This document shows, piece by piece, positions 7,441-16,554 of a DNA stretch of 62,803 bases. Made by a program: the position numbers and the translations under genes. The stretch lies in assembly GCF_025821665.1 (NCBI RefSeq), contig NZ_JACKSJ010000221.1, forward strand, positions 1 to 62,803. Reading direction: 5' to 3'. This stretch comes from [Mycobacterium] manitobense. GTDB taxonomy: Bacteria > Actinomycetota > Actinomycetes > Mycobacteriales > Mycobacteriaceae. Below the pieces are notes generated by a model that was not told the origin of the DNA, ran no database searches, and saw nothing but the letters and a program-made list of their open reading frames with translations. Every line of letters begins with the position of its first letter. The first letter of the stretch is position 1.

Positions 7441-9270
7441 TTAATCCGCTTCGGCGAGGCGGGTCTTCAGCGCGTCGAACTCGTCCTTGATGCCGGTGGG
7501 CAGCTTCTCGCCGACGAACTCGAACCACTCCTCGATCAGCGGCAGTTCCTTGCGCCACTCCTCGGGGTTCACGGCGAGCGCCTCGTCGACGTCGGCGGCG
7601 TCCACGTCGAGGCCCTCGAGGTCGAGGTCCTCGGCGGTGGGCACGATGCCGATCGGCGTGGTCTTGCCGTCGGCCTTGTGCTCGATGCGCTCGACGGCCC
7701 ACTTCAGCACGCGGCTGTTCTCACCGAAGCCCGGCCACAGGAAGCGGCCGTTGTCGCCGCGGCGGAACCAGTTGACGAAGAACACCGCGGGCAGCTTGGA
7801 CTCGTCGGCGTTCTTGCCGATGTCGATCCAGTGCTGGAAGTAGTCACCGACGTTGTAGCCCAGGAACGGCAGCATCGCCATCGGGTCGCGGCGCACGGTG
7901 CCGACCTTGCCCTCGGCGGCCGCGGTCTGCTCGGAACCCAGTGTGGCGCCGATGAACACGCCGTGCTGCCAGTCCCGGGCCTGGGTGATCAGCGGGACGG
8001 TGGTCTTGCGACGGCCGCCGAACAGGATGGCCGAGATCGGCACGCCCTGCGGGTCGTCCCACTCGGGGGCCAGCGTCGGGCACTGCGAGATCGGGGTGCA
8101 GTAGCGCGAGTTCGGGTGCGCCGCCTTGGTTTCCGTCTCACGCAGGACCCAGTCGTTGCCCTTCCAGTCGATCAGGTGGTCGGGCTCGCCCTCGAGGCCC
8201 TCCCACCACACGTCGCCGTCGTCGGTCTTGGCGACGTTGGTGAAGACGGTGTTGCCCTTGGCGATCGTCTTCATGGCGTTGGGGTTGGAGTCCCAGTTGG
8301 TGCCTGGCGCGACACCGAAGAACCCGAACTCGGGGTTGGTGGCGTAGAGCCGGCCGTCCTTGCCGAACCGCATCCACGCGATGTCGTCACCGACGGTCTC
8401 GGCGCGCCAGCCCGGGATGGTGGGCTGCAGCATCGCGAGGTTGGTCTTGCCGCACGCCGACGGGAACGCCGCGGCGATGTAGTAGGCCTTGTCCTCGGGC
8501 GAGATCAGCTTCAGGATCAGCATGTGCTCGGCGAGCCAGCCCTCGTCGCGGGCCATCGCCGACGCGATCCGCAGCGAGTAGCACTTCTTGCCCAGCAGGG
8601 CGTTGCCGCCGTAGCCGGAACCGAAGCTCCAGATCTCGCGGGTCTCGGGGAAGTGGGTGATGTACTTCGTGTCGTTGCACGGCCAGGGCACGTCCTGCTG
8701 GCCCGGCTCCAGCGGCGCGCCGATCGAGTGCAGCGCCTTGACGAAGAAGCCGTCCTCGCCGATCTTCTCCAGCGCCGCGGCGCCCATCCGGGTCATCGTG
8801 CGCATCGACACCACGACGTACTCGGAGTCGGTGATCTCCACACCGAGCTTGGGATCCTCGGAATCCAGGGGGCCCATGCAGAAGGGCACCACCCACATCG
8901 TGCGGCCGCGCATGGAGCCGCGGTACAGGTCGGTCATGATGCCGCGCATCTCGGCCGGGTCCATCCAGTTGTTCGTCGGGCCCGCGTCGATCTCGCGCTC
9001 CGAACAGATGTAGGTACGTGACTCGACACGGGCTACGTCGGAGGGATCGGACAGCGCTAGGTAGGCGTTGGGCTGCTTCTTGTCGTTGAGCTTCTGGAAC
9101 GTGCCCGCCTCGACGAGCTGCGCGGCGAGGCGCTCGTACTCCTCCTGGGAACCGTCGGCGAATGCCACCCGGTCGGGCTGTGTGAGCTCGGCGATCTCCC
9201 GAACCCAGGCGAGCAGGCCCTGATGCTTGGTCGGTGCGGTGTCCAGACCCGGAATAGTCGCTGAGGTCAT
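7441..9270 (-). CDS. pckG: phosphoenolpyruvate carboxykinase (GTP)
   Basis: A 609-residue GTP-dependent PEP carboxykinase (EC 4.1.1.32), of normal family length. It converts oxaloacetate plus GTP to PEP, GDP and CO2, the entry step of gluconeogenesis; in mycobacteria it is needed for growth on fatty acids. The nucleotide P-loop FPSACGKTN carries the active-site C273 and K275. Other family landmarks are YGGNALLGKKCYSLRIAS and the PFLGYNVGDYF segment near the C-terminus. The ATG at 9270 is preceded by an AGGAG-like ribosome site. The M. tuberculosis ortholog is pckA (Rv0211). A 196-nt gap (9271-9466) upstream must hold its promoter; I could not assign -35/-10 boxes with confidence. Confidence 0.97.
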   Translation of the reverse strand: MTSATIPGLDTAPTKHQGLLAWVREIAELTQPDRVAFADGSQEEYERLAAQLVEAGTFQKLNDKKQPNAYLALSDPSDVARVESRTYICSEREIDAGPTNNWMDPAEMRGIMTDLYRGSMRGRTMWVVPFCMGPLDSEDPKLGVEITDSEYVVVSMRTMTRMGAAALEKIGEDGFFVKALHSIGAPLEPGQQDVPWPCNDTKYITHFPETREIWSFGSGYGGNALLGKKCYSLRIASAMARDEGWLAEHMLILKLISPEDKAYYIAAAFPSACGKTNLAMLQPTIPGWRAETVGDDIAWMRFGKDGRLYATNPEFGFFGVAPGTNWDSNPNAMKTIAKGNTVFTNVAKTDDGDVWWEGLEGEPDHLIDWKGNDWVLRETETKAAHPNSRYCTPISQCPTLAPEWDDPQGVPISAILFGGRRKTTVPLITQARDWQHGVFIGATLGSEQTAAAEGKVGTVRRDPMAMLPFLGYNVGDYFQHWIDIGKNADESKLPAVFFVNWFRRGDNGRFLWPGFGENSRVLKWAVERIEHKADGKTTPIGIVPTAEDLDLEGLDVDAADVDEALAVNPEEWRKELPLIEEWFEFVGEKLPTGIKDEFDALKTRLAEAD

Positions 9271-9466
9271 CTCTCGTCTCCTGCATCTTCTGCTGACGGG
9301 CGCTGCCGGACGCAGACCCCGACGCCGCCGAAACTACGAAATCAGTGGTGCTGCGGTCGTCCCTTGTAGTGAGGTTAACGTGGGTGACATACCCGGGGAA
9401 ATTCTGGATCATGTCCGATCACTCACAGGAACGATTCAGAAAACTCCTCCCCGCCGGTTGACCGAT

Positions 9467-10972
9467 TCAGTTCCCGGCCGAATCCTCCGACGACACCCGT
9501 TCGGCATCGGCCGACGGGCGGGAGCCGTTGGTCGCCGGCGCCGGGGCCGACCCGTAGAGCTCGGCGCTCACGGCGTCGAGCGCCCGTTGCAGCGGCGGCG
9601 TCCGTCGATCGCGCAGCGCCGCCGCCCTGGCCGTGGCCACCGCGTGTTCGCGCAGTTCGGCGTCGATCGTCGCGATCTGCTGCGCGGCGGTGGCCGTCTC
9701 CGCCTCGTCGCGGGCGGTCAGCTGCGAGGTCAGCGCCGCCTCCGCGGCCAGCACCCGGGTGGCGACCTGCTCTTCTACGGCCGACCGCAGGGTGGTGGTG
9801 ACCTCGCCGACCCAGCGGTCGAGCACCGACCGGTCGTGCAGCAGTCCGCGGATCCCGACCACCCACACGGTCAGCAGCAGTCCGACCGCACCGCCCGCGA
9901 CCACACCGGCGACGGTCAGACCCGGCGCGACGCCGGCGAACAACCGGCTGAAAGCCAGCGCCACCCCGAGCCCGAAGCCGGCGCCGAGCAGCATCATCAG
10001 CACGGTCTCCAGGCGTCGGTTCTTCAGCGGCGGGGCGGGGAAGTCCGGGATCCCCGGCGCGGCCGCCGTGGGCGGAGGCGACATCTTCAGCTCGGCCGCC
10101 ACCCCGGCGAGGTGTTCGGTGATGCCCTCGTCGACCTCGGTGACGACGTCGGCGGCGCGGGTCCGCACCTCGTCCTCGAAGGCGGCGAGCCGGCGCCTGC
10201 CGAGTCCAGCGGCGTCCTCCTGCAGTTCGGCCCGCACCGAGGTGCACCGGTTGCGGGCGAAGTAGGCGAGCTGCACCTTGGCCTGCTGGACCTGGCTGCG
10301 CAGCGCGATACCCCGCTCGGACTTGGCCAGCCGACTGTCCCGGCGGATCTCGTCGCGGCGGGCGCGCAGGGCCGTCACCCGCGCCTCACGGTCGGCGCCC
10401 GCACCGTCGGCCTGGTAACGCCGGATCACCGCCTCCAGGCGACTCTCCCACGCCCGCAACCGGTTCCGCCGCTGCAGATCCGGGTCGGCGAGCCGCTGAC
10501 GCAGCAGCCCGACCAGTTCGTCGAGCCGCGGGTCGCCGAGATCGGGTGCGGCCGCCACTCCCACCCACGGCATCTGCCGGTACCGGGCGGAGCGATCGGC
10601 GAGCAGGGTCCGATCGGCGGTCAGCACGTCGCGCCAGTTCCGGTGCGCATCGATCTTGGTCACCGCGCCCACCACCAGGTCGGTGTAGTTGGACGCGAGT
10701 TCGACCAGCGCGCAATCGGATTCGGTGAGCGGCGCGCTCGCCGACACGGCGAACACCACCGCCGCGGGCGCCTTGCCCGCAGGCAGGTCGTCGGACTCGA
10801 CGAAGGTGTGCTCGGGCAGCTCCCGGCGCAGTTCGGCGACCAGGCTGCTGGTGCCTGCCAGCCACGGACCCGTCACCAGCACCACGTCGCTGCTCTCGAC
10901 TCCCGGCGAACTCAGGCCCGGATCGATGGCCGCGACCACGGCGTCCGCGGCGGCGACCGGATCGGCCGTCAC
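9467..10972 (-). CDS. dynamin-like GTPase-related membrane protein, degenerate P-loop
   Basis: A 501-residue protein in the position of Rv0210-like genes. The N-terminal third looks like a GTPase fold: the P-loop position reads VTGPWLAGTSS, lacking the usual Lys, while the G4-like motif VTKID is present. A long charged helical region (about 170-300) follows, then two hydrophobic segments (about 330-395) forming a membrane paddle or hairpin, then more helix. This order (G domain, stalk helices, hydrophobic hairpin) resembles bacterial dynamin-like proteins such as IniA/IniC. The GTG start at 10972 forms a GTGA overlap with the upstream partner; the longer open frame before it is a shadow. Loss of the P-loop Lys makes GTP hydrolysis doubtful. 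Confidence 0.68.
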   Translation of the reverse strand: MTADPVAAADAVVAAIDPGLSSPGVESSDVVLVTGPWLAGTSSLVAELRRELPEHTFVESDDLPAGKAPAAVVFAVSASAPLTESDCALVELASNYTDLVVGAVTKIDAHRNWRDVLTADRTLLADRSARYRQMPWVGVAAAPDLGDPRLDELVGLLRQRLADPDLQRRNRLRAWESRLEAVIRRYQADGAGADREARVTALRARRDEIRRDSRLAKSERGIALRSQVQQAKVQLAYFARNRCTSVRAELQEDAAGLGRRRLAAFEDEVRTRAADVVTEVDEGITEHLAGVAAELKMSPPPTAAAPGIPDFPAPPLKNRRLETVLMMLLGAGFGLGVALAFSRLFAGVAPGLTVAGVVAGGAVGLLLTVWVVGIRGLLHDRSVLDRWVGEVTTTLRSAVEEQVATRVLAAEAALTSQLTARDEAETATAAQQIATIDAELREHAVATARAAALRDRRTPPLQRALDAVSAELYGSAPAPATNGSRPSADAERVSSEDSAGN

Positions 10973-11976
10973 GGTGCGCCCCGGTCGATGTCGCCGCCGG
11001 GGCGGCTCTGGCCGATGTCGCCGCCGGGGCGGCTCTGGCCGATGTCGCCGCCGGGGCGGCTCTGGCCGATCTCGAGCAGCCGCATCGACCCGCGGCAGAT
11101 GTCGGCGGCGCACTCTCGGTGCACGGCGCCCACCGGGCCACGGCCGTACCTGCGCCACTGCACCGCGCGGCGCAGGTGCGCGGCCCGGTCGTCGGCCGGG
11201 TCCACCGTCAGCCCGGCGGCCGAGACGACGTCGACCGCGGCAGCCATCACGGCGAGCACCGTATCGTCTGCGGCCAGGAAATCGGACAGCCGCTCGTCGC
11301 CGGAGCGCACGGCGAGCGCCTCCAGTTCGGCCAGCGCGGACCGCACCCGCCGGTAGCGCAGCGGCGCCGCCACCTGATCGATCGCCGCGAGCACCCCGTC
11401 GATGCCGCTGAGCCGGCGCAGCATGCCGGGCAGCGCTTCGCGGTCGGCGCCCCGCCCCAGAGCCAGCACCGCATGCGCGATCCCGAACCGGTCCAGGCGG
11501 GCCAACAACCGCTCGCGCACCGCACGCCCGAGACGGTGCCCGCAGTCCAGGAATGCGTCGGTCGACCGCAGGTCCGCCGGGTGGTGGACGAGCACGTCGA
11601 GCGCCGCGACCAGTTCGGCGTCGGGCGCGGCGCCGGCCAGCAACCCGATGAGCGGCACCGCAGGCACGCCGGTGCGGGCGCGACACTCGGCGGCGAGCAC
11701 CTGCGCCCGCGCCACCGGCCCACCGCCGGCCGCACCGGACAGGTCGGCCTTATTCACCACGATCAGCACCGGAGCCCGGGCTGCGGCGACCACCGCCATG
11801 TCCTCCGGCTTGAGCGCCTCGGCGATCACCAGCACCGACAACTCGGCGCCGCTGCCGTCCACAACCGTCAGACCGGCGTCCCGCAGCGCGGCGGCCACCG
11901 TGCGCCTGCCCACCCCGGCACGGCCGAGCACCTCGACCGGCAACGGGGCGGTGAGCCGGGCGATGACATGCTCCAC
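10969..11976 (-). CDS. GTPase-like partner protein with C-terminal 9-residue repeats
   Basis: A protein of about 335 residues in the position of Rv0209-like genes. A GTPase-like N-terminus has a degenerate P-loop (LGRAGVGRRT, Arg for Lys) and a good G4 motif (VVNKADLSG). The rest is helical. The C-terminus carries three tandem copies of IGQSRPGGD encoded by a perfect 27-bp repeat. It overlaps the downstream dynamin-like gene as GTGA, so the two are probably subunits of one complex. The start is uncertain: GTG at 11976 is the first usable codon, but protein-like sequence (FADALTDFAARAG) continues upstream in frame to 12069 without an ATG, GTG or TTG, so the true start may be unusual. The 225-nt gap to trmB holds both promoters. 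Confidence 0.65.
   Translation of the reverse strand: MEHVIARLTAPLPVEVLGRAGVGRRTVAAALRDAGLTVVDGSGAELSVLVIAEALKPEDMAVVAAARAPVLIVVNKADLSGAAGGGPVARAQVLAAECRARTGVPAVPLIGLLAGAAPDAELVAALDVLVHHPADLRSTDAFLDCGHRLGRAVRERLLARLDRFGIAHAVLALGRGADREALPGMLRRLSGIDGVLAAIDQVAAPLRYRRVRSALAELEALAVRSGDERLSDFLAADDTVLAVMAAAVDVVSAAGLTVDPADDRAAHLRRAVQWRRYGRGPVGAVHRECAADICRGSMRLLEIGQSRPGGDIGQSRPGGDIGQSRPGGDIDRGAP
10987..11067. repeat. three perfect tandem 27-bp repeats inside a coding region
   Basis: Three identical 27-bp units (10987-11013, 11014-11040, 11041-11067) lie at the 3' end of the GTPase-like gene, and a partial degenerate copy begins at 11068. The unit length is a multiple of three, so copy changes would keep the frame and vary the number of IGQSRPGGD units at the protein's C-terminus. 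Confidence 0.95.
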
Positions 11977-12201
11977 GGCCGGCCGGCGGTCACCGGCCCG
12001 TGCGGCGAAATCGGTCAGCGCGTCGGCGAAGATGGCGCGTCCTTCCGGTGGATTGCTGCGTGCGGGTGCTCACGCCGATCGTGGCACCTGCCGCGCCGCT
12101 TGGCGAACGCTTCGTCCCCAGGGCCCGTCCTGCGCCGACACACCAGCCGAAGGCAACTGTTGGGTATCAATATGCACCACGGAGCGGGTACCCGACTGTC
12201 G

Positions 12202-12987
12202 ATGAGCGACCATGGACGGATGCAAGCGCGCAGGTCCGAGGTCGCGGGCTCCCCGGCCTCGCACGACACCGGCCGCGCCCCCGCCGCCCACCCCCATCCG
12301 CGGGTGACCAGCTTCCGCTCCCGGCGCTCCGCGCTCTCCGGCGGTCAGCAGGCCGCCTGGGACCGGCTCTGGCCGGAACTCGGCGCACAGGCCCGTGACG
12401 ACGAGGGCCGGCCGGCGCCGCTGATCGACGCGCCGGCGTGGTTCGGCCGGTCCGCGCCGGTGGTGCTGGAGATCGGCTGCGGCACCGGCACCTCGACGCT
12501 GGCGATGGCGCAGGCCGAACCGCATCTCGACGTCGTGGCGGTGGAGGTCTACCGCCGCGGGCTGGCCCAGCTGTTGAGCGCGATCGACCGCGCCGACCCC
12601 CCGGTCACCAACCTCCGGCTGGTCCGCGGCGACGGTGTGGACGTGCTCGAGCACATGTTCGGCAGCGACTCGCTGACCGGGGTGCGGGTCTTCTTCCCCG
12701 ACCCGTGGCCGAAGGCCCGGCACCACAAGCGCCGGCTGCTGCAGCCCGTGACGGTGGCCCTGATCGCCGACCGGCTACGGCCCGGCGGGGTGCTGCACGC
12801 CGCCACCGACCACGCCGGCTACGCCGAGCACATCGCCGCGGTCGGTGACGCCGAACCGCTGCTGCGCCGGGTGGATCCCGACGCCGAGCTGCCGATCTCC
12901 GCACAGCGGCCCGCCACCAAGTACGAGCAGAAGGCCCTCGCCGGACCCGATGTCACCGAACTGCTCTGGGAGAAGGCTTCGCGATGA
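12202..12987 (+). CDS. trmB: tRNA (guanine-N7-)-methyltransferase
   Basis: A 261-residue SAM-dependent enzyme (EC 2.1.1.33) that methylates G46 in the tRNA variable loop. The SAM site is VVLEIGCGTGTSTLAMA (about 91-107), and the TrmB signature VRVFFPDPWPKARHHKRRL is intact, as is the C-terminal PATKYEQKA. In-frame starts exist at 12172, 12202 and 12220; 12202 is chosen because its N-terminus (MSDHGRMQA) resembles what I recall of the M. tuberculosis protein Rv0208c. No strong ribosome site precedes any of them. The stop overlaps the NYN gene start (ATGA). Confidence 0.95.
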   Translation: MSDHGRMQARRSEVAGSPASHDTGRAPAAHPHPRVTSFRSRRSALSGGQQAAWDRLWPELGAQARDDEGRPAPLIDAPAWFGRSAPVVLEIGCGTGTSTLAMAQAEPHLDVVAVEVYRRGLAQLLSAIDRADPPVTNLRLVRGDGVDVLEHMFGSDSLTGVRVFFPDPWPKARHHKRRLLQPVTVALIADRLRPGGVLHAATDHAGYAEHIAAVGDAEPLLRRVDPDAELPISAQRPATKYEQKALAGPDVTELLWEKASR

Positions 12988-13679
12988 GTCTCACCGAGGA
13001 CATCCCGGTCGCCACCCCGCCCCCGCCCGCGGGCCCGCCTGCCGGCAGTCAGCGGGTGCTGCTGGTGTGGGACGCGCCGAACCTCGACATGGGCCTCGGC
13101 TCCATCCTCGGCGGGCGGCCCACCGCCGCGCACCGGCCGAGGTTCGACGCGCTGGGCCGGTGGCTGCTCGGGCGCACCGCCGAACTGTCCGCACAACTCG
13201 CCGACGGCGGCTCGGACGTCACCCTCGAACCCGAGGCCACCGTGTTCACCAACATCGCCCCGGGCAGCGCGGACGTGGTCCGGCCGTGGGTGGAGGCGCT
13301 GCGCAACGTCGGGTTCGCCGTGTTCGCCAAACCGAAGATCGACGACGACAGCGACGTCGATTCGGACATGCTCGCGCACATCGCACTCCGCCGAAGCGAG
13401 GGGCTGGCGTCGGTGATCGTCGCGTCGGCCGACGGGCAGGCGTTCCGGCAGCCGCTGGAGGACGTCGCCCGCGACGACATCCCGGTGCAGGTACTCGGAT
13501 TCCGCGAACACGCGAGCTGGGCGCTGGCGTCCGACGCCCTGGAGTTCGTCGACCTCGAGGACATCCCGGGGGTGTTCCGCGAGCCGCTCCCGAGGATCGG
13601 CCTGGATTCGCTTCCCGACCAGGGCGCGTGGCTGCAGCCGTTCCGGCCGCTGTCGGCGCTGCTCACCTCCCGTGGGTGA
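12984..13679 (+). CDS. NYN-domain (PIN-like) putative ribonuclease
   Basis: A 231-residue protein equivalent to Rv0207c. The NYN fold is visible: LLVWDAPNLDMGLG (first acidic residues), KPKIDDDSDVDSDMLAH (central acid cluster) and SVIVASADGQAF (third acidic position). NYN/LabA-like proteins are PIN-superfamily nucleases or RNA-binding proteins. It is translationally coupled to trmB by an ATGA overlap, suggesting a shared role in tRNA or RNA metabolism, and lies 55 nt before the first mmpL3 copy. Its last ~60 codons recur as a decayed copy at 16555-16737. Confidence 0.85.
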   Translation: MSLTEDIPVATPPPPAGPPAGSQRVLLVWDAPNLDMGLGSILGGRPTAAHRPRFDALGRWLLGRTAELSAQLADGGSDVTLEPEATVFTNIAPGSADVVRPWVEALRNVGFAVFAKPKIDDDSDVDSDMLAHIALRRSEGLASVIVASADGQAFRQPLEDVARDDIPVQVLGFREHASWALASDALEFVDLEDIPGVFREPLPRIGLDSLPDQGAWLQPFRPLSALLTSRG

Positions 13680-13734
13680 CGGCGGCGCCCGGGTGCCGCA
13701 CTCCTCCGAACAGTCCCGACGTTAGGAGCTCGAC

Positions 13735-16458
13735 GTGTTCGCCTGGTGGGGTCGAATCGTCTACCGGTTCCGGTACATCGTCATCGCCGTCATGGTCGCG
13801 ATGTGCGCACTCGGCGGGGTGCTCAGCCTCGACCTGGGCAAGCACGTCACCCAGAGCGGCTTCTTCGACGAGGGCAGCGAGTCGGTGCGGGCCTCGGTGC
13901 TGGCCGACGAGGTGTACGGGCGCGACCGGACCAGTCACGTGGTGGGCATCATCTCCGCGCCGGACGGCCGCAAGGTCGACGATCCGCAGTGGTCCAAGGA
14001 GGTCACCGACCAGCTGAACGCGGTCAAGGCCGACCACCCCGACCAGTTCCTCGAGTGGTACGGCTACCTGCGCGGATTCCCGGCGGCGCTGGCGACGCCG
14101 GACAAGGACCGGGCGTTCGTCTACATCACCCTCAAGGGCGACAACGACGACGTCATCCTCAACAACTACAAGGCCATCGAGCCCGACCTGCAGCAGGTCG
14201 ACGGCGGCAACATCAAACTGGCCGGCCTCAACCCGCTGGCCAACGAGTTGACGGGCACCATCGCCAAGGACCAGAAGCGCATGGAGATCATCGCGCTGCC
14301 ACTGGTGGCCGTCGTGTTGTTCTTCGTCTTCGGCGGCGTCGTCGCGGCCAGCCTGCCGGTGATCATCGGCGGCCTGTCGATCATCGGCTCGCTCGGCATC
14401 CTGCGGGCGGTGATCTGGCTGACCGGCGAACCCATGCACTACTTCGCCCAGCCGGTGGTCACGCTGATCGGCCTCGGCATCGCGATCGACTACGGGCTGT
14501 TCGTGGTGAGCCGGTTCCGCGAGGAGATCGCCGAGGGCTACGACACCGAGACCGCCGTCCGGCGCACCGTGCAGACCGCGGGACGGACCGTGACGTTCTC
14601 CGCGGTGCTGATCGTCGCCTCCCTGGCCGGCCTGCTGCTGTTCCCGCAGGGCTTCCTCAAATCGCTGACATACGCAGGCATCGCGTCGGTGTCGCTGTCG
14701 GCGCTGCTGTCGATCACCGTGCTGCCCGCGGCGCTGGCCATCCTCGGCCGCAACGTCGACGCGCTCGGTGTGCGCACGCTGTACCGCATCCCGTTCCTGC
14801 GCGACAACCAGTTCACCAGCCGCATCATCGACTGGTTCGCCGAGCGGACCCAGAAGACCAAGACGCGTGCCGATGTGGAGAACGGCTTCTGGGGCCAACT
14901 CGTCAACCGGGTGATGAAACGGCCGGTGCTGTACTCGGTGCCCATCCTCGTCATCATGGTGCTGCTGATCGTCCCGCTCGGCCAGCTGGCGCTCGGCGGC
15001 ATCAGCGAGAAGTACCTGCCGCCGGACAACCCCGTCCGCATGGCGCAGGAGGACTTCGACCGGACCTTCCCCGGCTACCGCACCGAGAAGCTGACGCTCG
15101 TCATCGAGAACGCCTCCCCCACCCAGGTCGACGAGATCAAGAGCGAGGCCGCACAGATCAGCGGCTTCACCGAGCCGCAGTGGAGTGAACGTCCGGTCTC
15201 GCCCGACGAGAGCGGCAACACCCCGCAGAAGACCGATCCCGACGTGACCGTGCTGCAGAACGGGCTCGAGGTCCGCAACGACGCCGCCAAGCGCCTCGAC
15301 GAGCTGCGCGCGATCGAACCACCGCGGGGCGTGACGATCTCGGTGGGCGGTACGCCTGCGCTGGAACAGGATTCGATCCACAGCCTCTTCGACAAGCTGC
15401 CGATGATGCTGGTCATCCTGGTCTCGACCACCACCCTGCTGATGTTCCTGGCGTTCGGGTCGCTGGTGCTGCCGATCAAGGCCGCGGTGATGAGCGCGCT
15501 GACGCTTGGCTCCACGCTGGGCATCCTGACCTGGATCTTCGTCGAGGGGCACGGCTCCGGGGTGCTGAACTTCACCGCGACGCCGTTGACCGCGCCCGTC
15601 GTCGGCCTGATCATCGCGGTGATCTACGGGCTGTCCACCGACTACGAGGTGTTCCTGGTGTCCCGCATGGTCGAGGCACGGGCCCGCGGGCTGTCGACGT
15701 CCGAGGCGATCCGCGTCGGTACCGCGACCACCGGCAGGATCATCACCGCCGCGGCGCTGATCCTCGTCGTCGTCGGCGGCGCGTTCGTGTTCAGCGACCT
15801 GGTGATGTTGAAGTACCTGGCCGTCGGCCTGATCGCCGCGCTGCTGCTCGACGCCACCGTGATCCGGATGTTCCTGGTGCCGGCGATCATGAAGATGCTC
15901 GGCGATGACTGCTGGTGGGCGCCGCGCTGGATGAAGCGCATCCAGGAGCGCCTCGGCCTCGGCGAGATCGAGCTGCCCGACGAACGGAAACGCCCCGCCG
16001 CGCAGGAGGGGCGGGGCGCGCTCGTCGGCGCCGAGGTGGCCGCGCCGGCCCGCCCGCCGCGATCCCATGATCCGTTCCCGTCGCCCCGCCCCCGCGCCAC
16101 GCCGAGACGCATTCCCCCGCGAGCGGCGGGCCAGCCGGCGACGCGGATCCCCGACCGCGAGGACACCCCCGAGCCCGAGCCGCCGACCACGCGCATCCCG
16201 GCCGCCGGGAACACCGTGCTCGATGCCGCGACGAGCGCGGTGAACGCCGCAGGCGACGCGACGAAGCGCACCGCGCGGCGCACTCCCCCGCCGCCGGTCG
16301 AAGACCGGGAGCTCGACGAGCCCACCACCGCGATCCCGACGCAACCCGAGGAGGATCCCGGGGTGCCGCAGGAGCCGGCCCCCTCCGCGGACGACGACCG
16401 GCGGCGCGGCCCAGGAATCAGCGCGCAGGATGTGCTCCGCCGCGAAGGCCGCCTGTGA
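13735..16458 (+). CDS. MmpL3-type RND transporter, first copy
   Basis: A 907-residue RND-superfamily transporter. MmpL3 flips trehalose monomycolate across the inner membrane for mycolic-acid delivery to the envelope. The paired proton-relay Asp-Tyr motifs of TM4 and TM10 are present (D252-Y253 in IAIDYGLF; D636-Y637 in LSTDYEVF). Two periplasmic porter domains, twelve TM helices and a Pro/Thr-rich cytosolic tail with repeated TTxIP motifs are readable; the final residues are VLRREGRL. The linker between halves (LYRIPFLRDNQF) is of the ordinary MmpL3 type. The GTG start at 13735 has a strong AGGAG site. The tail is shorter than in the second copy, and the N-terminus reads QSGFFDEGSES rather than the usual QSGFYDEGSQS, so this looks like the diverged paralog. 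Confidence 0.93.
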   Translation: MFAWWGRIVYRFRYIVIAVMVAMCALGGVLSLDLGKHVTQSGFFDEGSESVRASVLADEVYGRDRTSHVVGIISAPDGRKVDDPQWSKEVTDQLNAVKADHPDQFLEWYGYLRGFPAALATPDKDRAFVYITLKGDNDDVILNNYKAIEPDLQQVDGGNIKLAGLNPLANELTGTIAKDQKRMEIIALPLVAVVLFFVFGGVVAASLPVIIGGLSIIGSLGILRAVIWLTGEPMHYFAQPVVTLIGLGIAIDYGLFVVSRFREEIAEGYDTETAVRRTVQTAGRTVTFSAVLIVASLAGLLLFPQGFLKSLTYAGIASVSLSALLSITVLPAALAILGRNVDALGVRTLYRIPFLRDNQFTSRIIDWFAERTQKTKTRADVENGFWGQLVNRVMKRPVLYSVPILVIMVLLIVPLGQLALGGISEKYLPPDNPVRMAQEDFDRTFPGYRTEKLTLVIENASPTQVDEIKSEAAQISGFTEPQWSERPVSPDESGNTPQKTDPDVTVLQNGLEVRNDAAKRLDELRAIEPPRGVTISVGGTPALEQDSIHSLFDKLPMMLVILVSTTTLLMFLAFGSLVLPIKAAVMSALTLGSTLGILTWIFVEGHGSGVLNFTATPLTAPVVGLIIAVIYGLSTDYEVFLVSRMVEARARGLSTSEAIRVGTATTGRIITAAALILVVVGGAFVFSDLVMLKYLAVGLIAALLLDATVIRMFLVPAIMKMLGDDCWWAPRWMKRIQERLGLGEIELPDERKRPAAQEGRGALVGAEVAAPARPPRSHDPFPSPRPRATPRRIPPRAAGQPATRIPDREDTPEPEPPTTRIPAAGNTVLDAATSAVNAAGDATKRTARRTPPPPVEDRELDEPTTAIPTQPEEDPGVPQEPAPSADDDRRRGPGISAQDVLRREGRL

Positions 16459-16554
16459 CCGATGATCGGCACCCGACGTGATCCGATTGTGACCACCGGT
16501 CTGCGGGGAGGATCGTCGCAGCACACGGCCCAGAAAGAGGCCCCGTTCCGGCCG

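Noticed and set aside
10987..11067. Repeat array considered as CRISPR
   Set aside because: Units are directly adjacent with no spacers and keep the reading frame of a coding gene.
9227..11356. 709-codon plus-strand open frame across the GTPase-like genes
   Set aside because: Low-complexity Arg/Gly/Gln/His composition and exact overlap with two well-supported minus-strand genes mark it as a shadow.
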